Below the pieces are notes generated by a model that saw nothing but the letters and a program-made list of their open reading frames with translations, did not search any database and was not told the origin of the DNA. A stretch of 64,000 bases of DNA from Zizania palustris (lineage: Eukaryota; Streptophyta; Magnoliopsida; Poales; Poaceae). The position numbers and the translations under genes are program-made. The DNA lies in contig JAAALK010000286.1 of the NCBI GenBank assembly GCA_019279435.1, positions 42,283,712-42,347,711 of the forward strand. Direction: 5' to 3'. This document shows, piece by piece, positions 1 to 9,874 of the stretch (positions are counted from its first letter, which is position 1; each line of letters begins with the position of its first letter).

Positions 1-2012
1 AGGAAGGAGGCGAAGGCGAGGGAGCGAAGCGTCTTCAGCAGCAAGGCCAAAGTCCGGACCGCCATTGGTTGTCACCTCTTGCGGCTCAGCTTTCCCCGGC
101 CAGAGGTAATGTCATTTCCCTCTTTTCTGCCAGTGTTCGATGAAGCATGTAGACGGTCTTTGAATCTTTTGACCCCTGGTTTTGTAGAGTTGGGTCGCCT
201 TCATCTCCCTGCCTCCACTACCAGAGCACCCCTGCCCAGTCAAGCAGAACGGACACCGGGCCAGATGATGACGGATTCAGTAGGAAGAGAAAGGGGAAGG
301 ATACGTGCTCTCCTCTCGCGAAGAAGTCAAAGAAGTTGATGGAAATGTCACCCAGCCATCGATCGACCCGAAGCTTGACCAAAGAGGCAGCGATCAAGGG
401 GCCGACGCGAGGACCTATGAAGGTCCATTCATCCTTTGTCAAAGAGGCGGGTGTCAACTCGTAGACTTACGAGAGGGCGCCCGCGACAGCCGAGGTTGTG
501 GCGTCATCTTCTTTCATGTCTACCCCACCTCCGCCTTCATCGTCGTGACCGCCACCACCTCCTTTGGCCTTGGTGACCGGTTTTGCTCCCAGTGCAGGGC
601 CTAGCTCACAGGCGAAGAAGATGGTGTTCCGGCGGTCGACATTGTGATTGTGTCGATAGGTAGTTGATTTTATGAAGTGTTTCTTCATAACCTTTTTTTG
701 GGTCTTCTTTTTCAATAGTGTGGATGGATCGCCGTTGGCCGAACTGAGTTCAGTCGGGTGACTAATTCTTCCATACTGAGCACCGCTTTGGTGGTCTATG
801 TGTCACCACCGAGGTCACCTAAGGGCTAGAAGTCTTCGACTCCCTCAAGCATGGAGGTTGGTGGAGGCGTGCCTCCGGAGGGTGGAGCGCCACCACTGGG
901 TGAAGAGTCGGCAGTCGTGCCTCCTCCGCCGAGGAGGTCTGAGGGTTCACCGTCGGCCATGGGAATGGCTATGACGGACCTTGGCGGGACGAGGAAGGAG
1001 CTGCCCGCTCCCATCGTCATGGCCAGGAGTGTGCCTTCGGCCTCTGCTTGCTTCTGACCTGACATGAATAGAGGAGCGTGTGCGAGCGTCTAGAGGCACT
1101 CCGACATCACGACCAGAGGATGATGGTGAGTTTCTTGCAAAATATTCGCGTACCTTGTGGTATGTGCTGACCCAAGTACCCACGCAGGATCTTGCCAACT
1201 AGCTGGGAGAGCATGTGGACTATAAGGCCAGTGAGCTAAGGCGGTTGGGGAGGGAGAATCGCGTTCTCCGCGAGCATCTTGATCTTCAGTCCCTTGGTAA
1301 ATTTTGACACTCTCGGTGTCTTGCCGATAGGATTTGATCACTAATTCCATTTATCTTTTGTAGAGATGTTGGCATCGGGGGAGCGTCTTGAGATGGTCGC
1401 CAATCAAGTGCACCGGTTGGCGGACGAGGCGATAGCCGAGAGGGCCACTGCCTTGGCCGAATTAGAGAAGGACAAGAAGCAACTCACCAAGTTAAAAGCT
1501 TCAACTCAAAAGTGGCTTGGTGAGTATAAAAGTATGGACTCCTTCCGAGGGCTTCTTTGTTTGTCAATGTATGCCTTGAAAACTCATTTTGCTTTGCAGA
1601 GCTTCATCATCGAGTGGGTGCTCAATTTGCTGATTTGGAGCAGCGCCTGGCCAGCACCTAGAATCGTCTGGATGCTTACCGGACAAGTGCTGAGACGCTG
1701 ATCCGAATGGTCGATGATGAGATTCCGAGCAGGCAGTGGTCGGCAAAGGAGTCTTTGGTCTGACTAGATGGTGCTGACAATCGGCTGAGGCATACCACTC
1801 GGGACTTCGCGAGAATGACGGTCGTACACGTGCTTGGGATCGTCTGAGCGTTGTATCCGACTACTCGTCTAGATTTTATCTAACCAAGGTGGCCGACACA
1901 CTTCAACGAGGCTAATGTCAAATAGATCAACGCTGAGGTTGGAGAGACCGTCGATGCCTTGATCTCGAATATTGAGTTCTATCCTCCTACACCTCTTGCA
2001 CCTACCGAGTGA
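1..2012 (+). pseudogene. Decayed transposon-associated coiled-coil gene, left copy
   Basis: This is the 3' part of a broken gene that resembles the grass 'putative gypsy-type transposon' (PF04195-like) coiled-coil proteins; that match is from memory of the family, not a search. A helical, charged segment is readable at 1366-1530 (Glu/Lys/Ala-rich, likely coiled coil). It is followed by an intron-like stretch with donor GTGAGT near 1521 and acceptor TTTGCAG near 1600. Reading resumes at about 1601 and ends at a TGA at 2010-2012, but several in-frame stops interrupt it (for example TAG near 1660). The upstream 1-1300 is Pro/Gly-rich in translation and frame-broken. No function is expected. Confidence 0.5.
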
Positions 2013-2239
2013 ACAACAATATGTGTGACATATTTGCAAGACATTATCATATTAAATGTAACGTCACTTTATCACTTTGTATTTTTGCATCGGGTCCGAC
2101 TAGCCGTGATCCTTCGATTATACGACATAGCGTAGGCTCGCTAGCGCAAGGATACTCAAGCCACATGCACGCTTCTTGGAGCCGGCAATGCTCTGTATAG
2201 TTCGTAAGGTGTCACGGAGGACCAGTCGGGAATCGATCA

Positions 2240-2560
2240 ATTCGACTCAGGTAGTGCGGATTGTGGATATAGAGTGAATTATCGCGATTTCCTGAAAAAA
2301 GAGTTTTGCCAATCAAAAGGCATTTATTAAGCGTCCGGGGAAAGGGTCTTCCATAGCTCAGCCAGAGCGGATCGTGGATACAGAGTGGGAAGACTGCAAC
2401 TAGCCTGAGAAAATGACACTTAAGAGCCAAAAGCTTATTAAGCATTCGGACATAGGGGGCCTTCCTCGATTCAGCTAGAGTGGATCTTGCATACAGAGTC
2501 AGAAGGTCGCACTGTTCTAAAAAAACACTTACAAGCCAATAATATTTGAATTTGAATGAC
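2240..2560. repeat. Degenerate tandem repeat, ~112-bp period (left copy)
   Basis: Three anchors of the form CGGATCGTGGATACAGAGTG recur at about 2257, 2368 and 2481 (spacing 111 and 113 bp). Between them are related phrases (gccaatcaaaag / gagccaaaag / caagccaata, followed by cattcgg or cgtccgg). Two further relatives of the anchor occur at about 3652 and 3748. Such blocks are common in LTR-element untranslated regions; I infer this one belongs to the decayed element around it. It encodes nothing I recognise. Confidence 0.6.
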
Positions 2561-2884
2561 ATGTCAAATTCTCGTAGAGTTCGAAGACTTATATGGGCGA
2601 CTGGGCGCAAGCGTGCGGGCATTAAATTTCGCAAATCTCGCGATGTGGAGTCTAGTAAGAAAAACTTGATAGAGATTTAAATTGTGCCGAAGCGTCAGGC
2701 ATGTCAGGTAGTGCGCTCTACAAGTTGTCTCTTCAGGTGACATGACAAGTCATCTTGACCATGCCTGCATGGCAGGGGATTTTTACCGACGTGATACGAA
2801 GACTAGTAGAGCGATTTTTGGCATGCCATCAATGGGATTTCGCCTATAATGGGGGGCAGTGATTCGCTTCCCCGCTCCTTGATT

Positions 2885-3111
2885 TGGCCTATAAACAGGG
2901 CCCTTTGGCGTCGGTTTCTCCAACACTTCGACGTGAATCATCTTTCATTTCTTCAGCTTTCATCAGAGCGAGTTGCTTCTCTAATGACTTGACATGACGG
3001 CTTCTTGATGGGCTATCGAGAGCCCCCAGACTTCGGGTAAGTATTTCTCGTCTAGTACATCTTCACGCCAATGGTGATGAAGTTTTGACTGTTCTTTTAT
3101 AATCTTCAGGA
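2885..3111 (+). promoter_or_regulatory. Possible TATA box and short leader intron (left copy; repeated at about 13040-13265)
   Basis: CCTATAAACAGG near 2889 resembles a plant TATA box. About 150 bp downstream is a good donor (GGGTAAGTATT near 3037), followed after about 70 bp by an acceptor (ATCTTCAGG near 3110). This is the usual layout of a promoter with a leader intron in an LTR element. No intact ORF follows: the 124-codon frame at 3147-3521 has no recognisable motif. I infer a dead transposon promoter. Confidence 0.3.
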
Positions 3112-3795
3112 AAACATCTTCACAAGTCAGCCGGGGTTACGCTGATTTGGTGATTAGATTGCAAACCCATGCGGTGACTTTGTGGCTGTTCTTCGGGCTA
3201 TGCCGTGGCCAAGTGAGCCCATGCGGTGAACTTATGCCGCGGTCTGGGAAGAAGAGGAAGTGCACCATTGGTGATGCACATCCCCCTCGACTCGTTAGCA
3301 GGCCTGTCGGTGGTGTACCGGGCGGCACCGTTTGGAGACACGCTTCTTCCTCGGCGTATCGTGGACGTGTAGTGGCAAAACTATTGGGAGTTTTGCCACA
3401 TACATCCAACGATCAGAGGGCTTCCTCGTCCTTGAGAACACCTTCGCATGCGGGCGGTGGAGCTCTCTCTAAGGAAGGCTTCATCGATATAGCTTACATC
3501 TATGTAACACAGGGAACTTGAGCCACATACGCGTTGTTCAGAACCATTAGCATCACAGATAGCTGAAGGCGAGAAACGGCAGTCGGCCGAAGGCAACTTG
3601 CTCGTAAGAGCCCCCGAGCAGGAGGACGATCTTTACAATGACTACGTCAGAGCGGATCATGGATACAATAGTCATAGTAGTTGTTCGCGACCACCCGAGT
3701 GCTGAGCAGGCTTTACGCGGCTGCATTTCGCAATAGCTGAGTCAGAGCGGGTCATGACCACATAGCTTAGAGCGAAAGCACTCGGTAAACTCGTA

Positions 3796-4218
3796 ATGTC
3801 TAAATTTGTAGGTAAGTTTTACCTAGTTGACTCGGGGTACCCTAACCGTTTGGGTTACCTTGCACCATACAAGGGTACAAAGTACCATCTCCCGGAGTAT
3901 TGGAGTGGTCCAATGCTAAAATGTATGAAGGAGACCTTTAATTTCACACATTTGTCCCTTAGAAATGTCATCGAGAGGTCCTTTGGAGTTTTGAAGATGA
4001 AGTGGAGGATTTTATTGGAAATGCCAAGTTTTCCAATGTCGAAGCAAAGCAAAATAATTGTAGCATACATGATAATTCACAATTTCATTCAAGAGAATTG
4101 CATTGTAGGTAGGGCCTTTGATTTGTGCGATCGTGATGAAAACTATTCCAATGGAAGAACCATCTACTATCAAGTACATGCACAGAATACCTATGCGGGG
4201 ACGAAGAGTGTAACATAA
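3796..4218 (+). pseudogene. PIF/Harbinger-type transposase C-terminal fragment (left copy)
   Basis: This 140-codon frame matches the C-terminal half of plant Harbinger (DDE_Tnp_4) transposases. It has a YLVDSGYPNR block carrying the second catalytic Asp, a GTKYHLPEY stretch, then VIERSFGVLKMKWRIL carrying the catalytic Glu, and IIHNFI. The first catalytic Asp and the whole N-terminal half are missing, and no terminal inverted repeats are evident, so this is a dead fragment. It lies in the 3' flank of ASA, on the opposite strand. The left copy is open throughout; the right copy has lost one T. Confidence 0.85.
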
Positions 4219-5148
4219 ATGCATTTCATGATGAAATAGTTAATAGTTTGTACAATATATCATAGCTAATGTGTATGATGTCTTCTAAGGACAATGACAA
4301 TGTAATCGATCCTTTCTGTGATTTTATGGTTTTTTGGACAATGAAAATAAAATAAAATTTTTATGTATTACTTCAATATTTGAGGGAGAGGGGTGCACAA
4401 GCACCCTAACTGGCCGCACCAGCGCTAATGTTTATGGTGACAAGTTTATATTTGTATTGCTTCAAAATTAAAGATGTAGGAGTAAATAAGTGTTATACAC
4501 TCATGTGCTAAAGTTTAGTTTATATATCTAAACAGTAAAAGAGGCTAAACTTAAAGGGCTAACGTTATGAAAAAGGGATAACAGAGGAACGGTACAGGAA
4601 ATCAAGGAGATAAAATTTGAATTTGTTTCTGCATGCATTGCTGTTCTGATCTGTTTGGTGTTTGTACATGTACAATATGGTTAAATTCCGTTTGACCCTT
4701 TGTCATGTATCAGTCTACAACAAGACGGCAGCTATTACGTCTGCCGATATCTTTATGAGAATATTTGGAGAATTCTAGCCCATGGATGAGTTTGCAGGAT
4801 GTTACATCAATTCATTAGTTAATAGACATGTATGATTAAATTCCGCACCACTTTGGATCCTTTTTGACTGGATTGTACACATACGAGAGGTGTTGCCGTT
4901 CAATCAGTATGCTAAGTAAGAGATAGTGCCGATTATCCCACTCTGTAGGAAAGATGCATTTAGTGACTAAATCCTGCTAATGCTTCAGTAATAAATCTAT
5001 CGCATTTAGAACCCAGATTAACCAGCTGCGATACGAGACATTTCGATCTGCTATATACATTTATTGAATTTATTGCACAAGTTAGTTCAATGCATCAAAA
5101 TCCTAGCGCACAAAACAGAACATAAAACAAAGCTGCCCTACACGGAGT
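4219..5148. other. ASA 3' flank without genes (left copy; right copy 14372-15303)
   Basis: This stretch is AT-rich and non-coding. It contains a short inverted motif, GGGTGCACAAGCACCC, near 4391, and in minus orientation the downstream region of the ASA exon copy. I see no gene in it. Confidence 0.6.
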
Positions 5149-6274
5149 CTACTCACCAACAAATGTAGATTCGGCAAGATCAATAGCGCGAGCAAGGCCA
5201 GCAGCCTTGTTCAAGCACTCCTGATGCTCATCGTCGGGCTTGCTGTCAGCAACTATTCCAGCTCCGGCCTGAAGGTGAGCGACCCACTCCTGACGGGCAT
5301 TTTTGTCAGTGTAGGAGTACATGGTGTCGAACCGAGATCCGGTGGGGAAGACGACAGTACGCAGAGCAAGTGCAATGTCCATGTCCCCACGGAAGGAAAT
5401 TCCTCCGAAGCCACCACTGTACGGACCACGCATCTTCCCTTCCATCTGGTCGATTAGCTCCATAGCTCTCACCTGGTTGGATCGAAACGAGGATGAGAAA
5501 CTGAGCTTAGTGGAACATGCATGGATGCGTAGAAGATAACAAACTGTGGTAGCCAAGTGATAGAACTTGGATAAAGGTTTGCTCTGAGTGTTTCTGTTTT
5601 TCTTTCTGGATAAAACACTCTCAGGTGATGCAACTATACGGTGCCAACAAGTAAGGTGCTTACCTTTGGTGCACCACTAACTGTTCCAACTGGCAATGCT
5701 GCTCGAAGGGCATCCCAACAAGTAAGCTCATCACGTAACTCCCCAGTAACCTAAAATAAAAGTGCAGAAAAAGATTTTGTGAGGATCACTAATAACATCA
5801 TCTGATGAAGAATTTTAATAGATATGATCATAAGGAAGGATGAGTAGCATAACATTTGTCTTATTTGGCATAGTTACTCCAACAAGGCAACAACTAAGGC
5901 TTTCTTTGGGACAACTTCAGCTCTAGGATTTTTGGAGCTAGTTTTTTAGAGCAGGTTCAGTCTAGCTCCAAGAAATACTGGAGCTAGAGCTGTAGATGGA
6001 TTAAGAGTATTTAGTTGAGTAATTTGGTTTTTATTTTATACTAAAATAAAAATTTAAACTATTTTATTATATTACACAAACTCCAGTTTGAACATGAATC
6101 TTGGAGTTATACCAAACAGTCATAGACAGTCATTGATAATTCCACCTAGGATATTGGATATTATTGAAATTTATATCGTAAATGTAGACTTACTGTTGAG
6201 CTAATGTGCATGACATGTGAATACCGTTCAACATTCATCAGTTTCTCCACCTTTACTGAACCTGGTTTGGATAC
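5149..6274 (-). pseudogene. Duplicated 3' fragment of the anthranilate synthase alpha gene (last three exons)
   Basis: Three exons on the minus strand match the last three of the complete gene: 6194-6274 (27 codons), 5664-5750 (29 codons) and 5149-5472 (107 codons plus TAG). All keep their splice sites and open frames, including the GPYSGGFGGI and AGAGIVADSKP motifs of the chorismate-binding domain. Upstream, intron 8 runs into LTR sequence at 6497-6501. The first eight exons, with the transit peptide and most of the active site, are therefore absent. No promoter is apparent, and a functional product is not expected. It could make readthrough RNA with sequence identical to the real gene. Confidence 0.93.
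5900..6121. mobile_element. MITE-like insertion in ASA intron 9 (left copy)
   Basis: This ~220-bp AT-rich segment has imperfect terminal inverted similarity. The left end reads CTTTGGGACAACTTCAGCTC, and the right end, reversed, reads TGTTTGGTATAACTCCAAG. Internal GGAGCTAG repeats are also present. It has no coding capacity. Size and ends fit a small non-autonomous DNA transposon; I could not define target duplications and do not assign a superfamily. Confidence 0.5.
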
Positions 6275-6501
6275 CTGAAAAAAGGCATAAGTTTATGACA
6301 TATCAGGATAGATGAAGTCAGAACTCAAAACATAGTGAAGTAGATTGCCAGTTTTCATAGAACCAGGGTGCTAACCATAAAGATTGAAAGTTCACCTATT
6401 CTAATAAAGTTTGGCATTGTTATCACTAATGCACACCTTTTAGCAGTATCTTAACATAGTGCATTGATTGGATTCAATTGTTCTGAGGTCTGTTCTGAGG
6501 G

Positions 6502-7058
6502 GGCCGGCGAGGGCGAATCCGAGGAGGGCTAGGGTTTCGGCCGGCGGGGGGGGATTTGGGGGCGGATCTTGCGGATACGACGACTCTGACAGGCGGGGGT
6601 CCACGGGCTAGTGAGCGCGGGCGAGCGGGGGTGGTGGCAACTGACGGGTGGGGGCCGGGTTGTCGGGTTCGCGCGCGAGGGAGGGATTCGGCGCCGACAG
6701 GTGGGACCGGGTTGTCAGTCTAGGCGAGCGCGATGTAACGGGCTGGGCCGGCCGGGAGGAAGGAGAGAGAGGGAGGGGGAGGAGCCCATTACTGTTCTAT
6801 TACTTTTCTGAATAAAAATAATTCTAGAACATAGATTAAATATTAGGGCTACTTCCAAGGCTGGTAAAAATTTATAAAAATTCCCAAATTATATTTGGTC
6901 TTAGATTATATACAAAAAGTTTCACCTCCTGATTTGGTCATCTACTCTATGTTGTAGTTCAAAAGGGTATAAAAGAGAATTAAAGTATTTCTGAATATAA
7001 TGCCAATAAATTGAGTTTAATAATATTTTTATTGTTTTGAAAATTTTGGGGTGTTACA
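6502..7058 (-). mobile_element. LTR fragment related to Tekay-like element B (LTR 5' end)
   Basis: In reverse complement this is similar to the first ~560 bp of the LTR that starts at 40252. It starts at TGTAACACCCC (7058), runs through the same AT-rich start and GC-rich tract, and stops at the duplication junction at 6501. The truncation is explained by the duplication breakpoint rather than by element decay. It is inserted directly after a CTCTA in another LTR fragment (7059-9214). Confidence 0.8.
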
Positions 7059-9214
7059 TAGAGTGACAAGGAGTTAAGGCTCATAAGCATGGCTTGGGTT
7101 GCACACAAGGACGGGGATCTAATAATTATAAGTTGTAGGGCTTGATATTGGACTAATGCAATATTAACCTATGAGTTATAGCGATACTTTATTAAAACAT
7201 GGGCTCAATAATGATCAACTGTTTCCACAGAGGTGGTCGATGACTTGTCTTGTTCAGCAAATGGTGATGGAGGAACCTCGGGGTAGAATTCCTGCTCCTC
7301 GATGAACTCGTAGTCTTCTCGATACGGAAAAATACATAAACAACACATTCAATAAAGCATCACCAACAAAACAATACAAATTTTATGATCTAATCATGTG
7401 ATTTGAGCTTTATTATTCTGGTGTTACTTTTAATATATTAAAAGTTAGGTTTTAGGGGTTTTATTAATTCTTTCCTGAATTATTAATTTATCCCTAAGGG
7501 GTTTTTACTTATTTAATCTATAAGTTTATTTGTGCTAAGATAACATACTGTTTTTATGGCATTAATGTGTAGAGCATATTTTTCTGGTTCTAACAAATTT
7601 GAATGGTGAAATTTGGATGTTAAAATGAGCAAGTTATGAATTTTCAAAGTTTAAACAATTTTCTGGAATTTTATTTAAACAGAAATGTGTTCTGGTCCAC
7701 GGTGAGCCAGGCCCACGGTGGACTGCGCCACTGTGCGTGTGGACCGGTTGATCCAGGACCGTCGGATCTGGATCTGGCGTCGGGCGCGAGGCGGGAAGGC
7801 TTTAATGAAATCGGACGGCTGTGATTAAATTGTAGCGAAGGGGTACGCGTGGACGCACCAGATTGAGTCAACTATTTAAATAGCGATCAACGGCCAGGAT
7901 CAAAGGATACCGGTTTGACCAGATCTGAGGGCTCAGATTAGATCCTACAGGATCTAATCTGGACCGTTCGCTCCGGATCGTGCGGCTCGGATGAATTCCG
8001 GCACGACACGTGGTGACGAGGGTATTTTACCCTTCGTCTCCGGCGACGGCGGGCTCGGGTGCGGCTACGACGGCGGCGGCGAGGGCCTAGGGGCCTAGCT
8101 AGGGCCAAAAATGGAACGCGGAGGTGAAGGGGGTCCTGATAGTACCTTTGGTGGCGACGATGGGGGCCTGGAGGTGATCGGCGGCGAGCGTAGACGACGG
8201 AGAGGGTTCGAGTGCTTGACGGTGACGGCGATCCGGTGGTCTTTACGGCCAACGGAGGGGTGACCGATGACGAGCGGGCTCTGGCGGTCTCGTTGGTGGC
8301 GGTGGCTAGGACGGGGGAGGTCCGAGGCGATGGCGAGGGCTCGCCGGAGGCGAAGCAGAGCTGAAGGCCGAAAAGAAAGTGGCGGCGCTCTGTTCTCGCA
8401 CGAGGAGGGTTGTGAGCGTGTGGGCTGAGGGCGGTGGCCGTGGAGGGTTTTTATAGGGGGTCGCCGGCGTCCATATGGCAAGGAACCGAAGGGTTTCCCG
8501 AGAGCTCCGGCGATCTCTTTCCAAGCTTCGGGTAGCCTTCCTTAAGCGCGAAAACGCGTCGGCCATGGATGGAAAGGGGGCGGTGGTGACCAGGGAAGGT
8601 GATCCGGGGTCGGATCGGGCGAATCGAGGCGGCCGGCGGCGGGAACAGAAGGTGATCGCCGGGAGGAAGGAAGGGGGCGATCCCCTTCCATCGGAGACGA
8701 TGGATCTGACAGGTGGCCCCCTCCTTTCAGTGGGCGAAACCAAGAAGGAAGGGCCGACAGGCAGGCCACGTCTGTCAGAGAGAGGGAAACGGAGGCGAGA
8801 GGCTGCCATGTGGGGCCAGGCGGGGCGCGGGCGAGAGGAGAGAGGGGACGCGAGCGCCGACAGGGCGGTCCCACATGTCAGCGACGCGAGTGTTGGGCTG
8901 GGTTGGGCCGAGGCGTTTTGGAGGTTGAGGCCCGTTTAAGCATTTCAATTCTTTTTCGATTTAAAATAAATCCAATAATTCATGTATTTGATTTAGGGTT
9001 GAATCACTGTTGATAAAAATTTGTAAAAATTCCTGAAATTATATTTTGGCCTCTAGTTTATCTCATAAAATTTTCAAGTCCAAATTTTGAATTATTCCTT
9101 CCTGTTTGGCTTTATTGGGGCTCTTTTAGGATTTCCTTTAATAACAAAATCCAGAAATGATTTAAATAATATTTTTCTTTTATTTGTTTTGTTTTTATTT
9201 CTTGGGGTGTTACA
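7059..9214 (-). mobile_element. LTR fragment related to Tekay-like element A
   Basis: In reverse complement this starts with TGTAACACCCC at 9214 and follows the LTR layout seen at 30976 onwards: an AT-rich start, a long GC-rich promoter-like tract (about 7700-8900), 'TGGGCCTGGCTCACCGTGGAC', an AT-rich middle, and the conserved acidic-peptide block (7249-7315). It ends at a point matching about 33975 of element A, where the 6502-7058 fragment is inserted. It is shorter than the corresponding part of LTR A because of internal deletions. The long ORFs in the GC-rich part are compositional and I do not call them genes. Confidence 0.8.
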
Positions 9215-9874
9215 GGTAGTGTGCCTTCGGTCCGACTAGACTCTCTTGGCCAATCTGACTGTCTATCAGGCTTCGGTCCAACCGACCCTATTCTGGTCGG
9301 TTTGGTTTAGTTAGGTTATTTATCGTTTTCAGTTATTTTCTAACACTTCGGTTAATTGAGTAATTTTAGAATTATTATTATTTGATTTCCTAGAGACTCC
9401 GTTATTCCCTTACCAAGGTTTAAGGATTGTCGGAACGCGACGTTAATGTCTCACGATGTTTTTGGATCGTCGAACTGACCCAAGTGCGGGGGCACATTTT
9501 CGTGTCAACATTTTCATCCTAGAAAAAGTTCTAAGTTCAAATAAACAAATTTAATGCACTTTAGTTCAAAATTGGGATCTTTCAATTCTGTTTTGGGTTG
9601 CCCATGCATCCTTTTCTTTGTGGAGTCCTTCATCACTATGACATTTCTCTTTGTAATCTGAACCCCAATTTCATTCTTCATCTTGCCATCTTTGTTGAAA
9701 TGTGTGAAGTATTCTTGGGAATTAATCCCCACTTCAATCTTTTCCATCATTTTTGCTGCTTGAGATCTCTTGGGCGCAAGGTGATCGGAGGGTGTGGACT
9801 CCAACTTCATGATGGGAAGGCGCTAGAGTATATATTTGTGATGCTTCCTTCTTCGAACAAGGGGTGGCACTCGG
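9215..9874. other. Unclassified repeat-like sequence
   Basis: There is no gene here. The stretch 9215-9515 (repeated 'cttcggtcc', then a G-rich GCGGGGGCACA near 9486 followed by TCGTGTCAACA) looks like the end of an old LTR element, but I cannot place its boundaries. The stretch 9516-9874 carries short open frames on both strands with no recognisable motif. Confidence 0.35.

Larger units (their letters stand above)
1..6501. repeat. Direct large duplication, left copy (partial in window)
   Basis: Positions 1-6501 match 10157-16657 base for base along the parts I compared, apart from scattered one-base indels (for example T7 versus T6 near 693, an extra T near 11209, TTTT versus TTT near 4013/14165, and a missing A near 16272). 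The offset is 10,155-10,156 throughout. The copy begins before the window, because base 1 already lies inside a gene-like remnant that is continuous in the right copy. It ends at 6497-6501 (GAGGG), where ASA intron 8 sequence switches to LTR sequence. The simplest reading is a tandem duplication of one 10,156-bp unit. Confidence 0.93.

Noticed and set aside
3147..3521. 124-codon ORF with opposite-strand partner
   Set aside because: No motif, both strands open, located in a decayed transposon leader; identical in both duplicate copies so no independent evidence.
8095..8939. Long Arg/Pro-rich ORFs on both strands
   Set aside because: GC-rich LTR tract; frames are not conserved with LTR A or B at the protein level.
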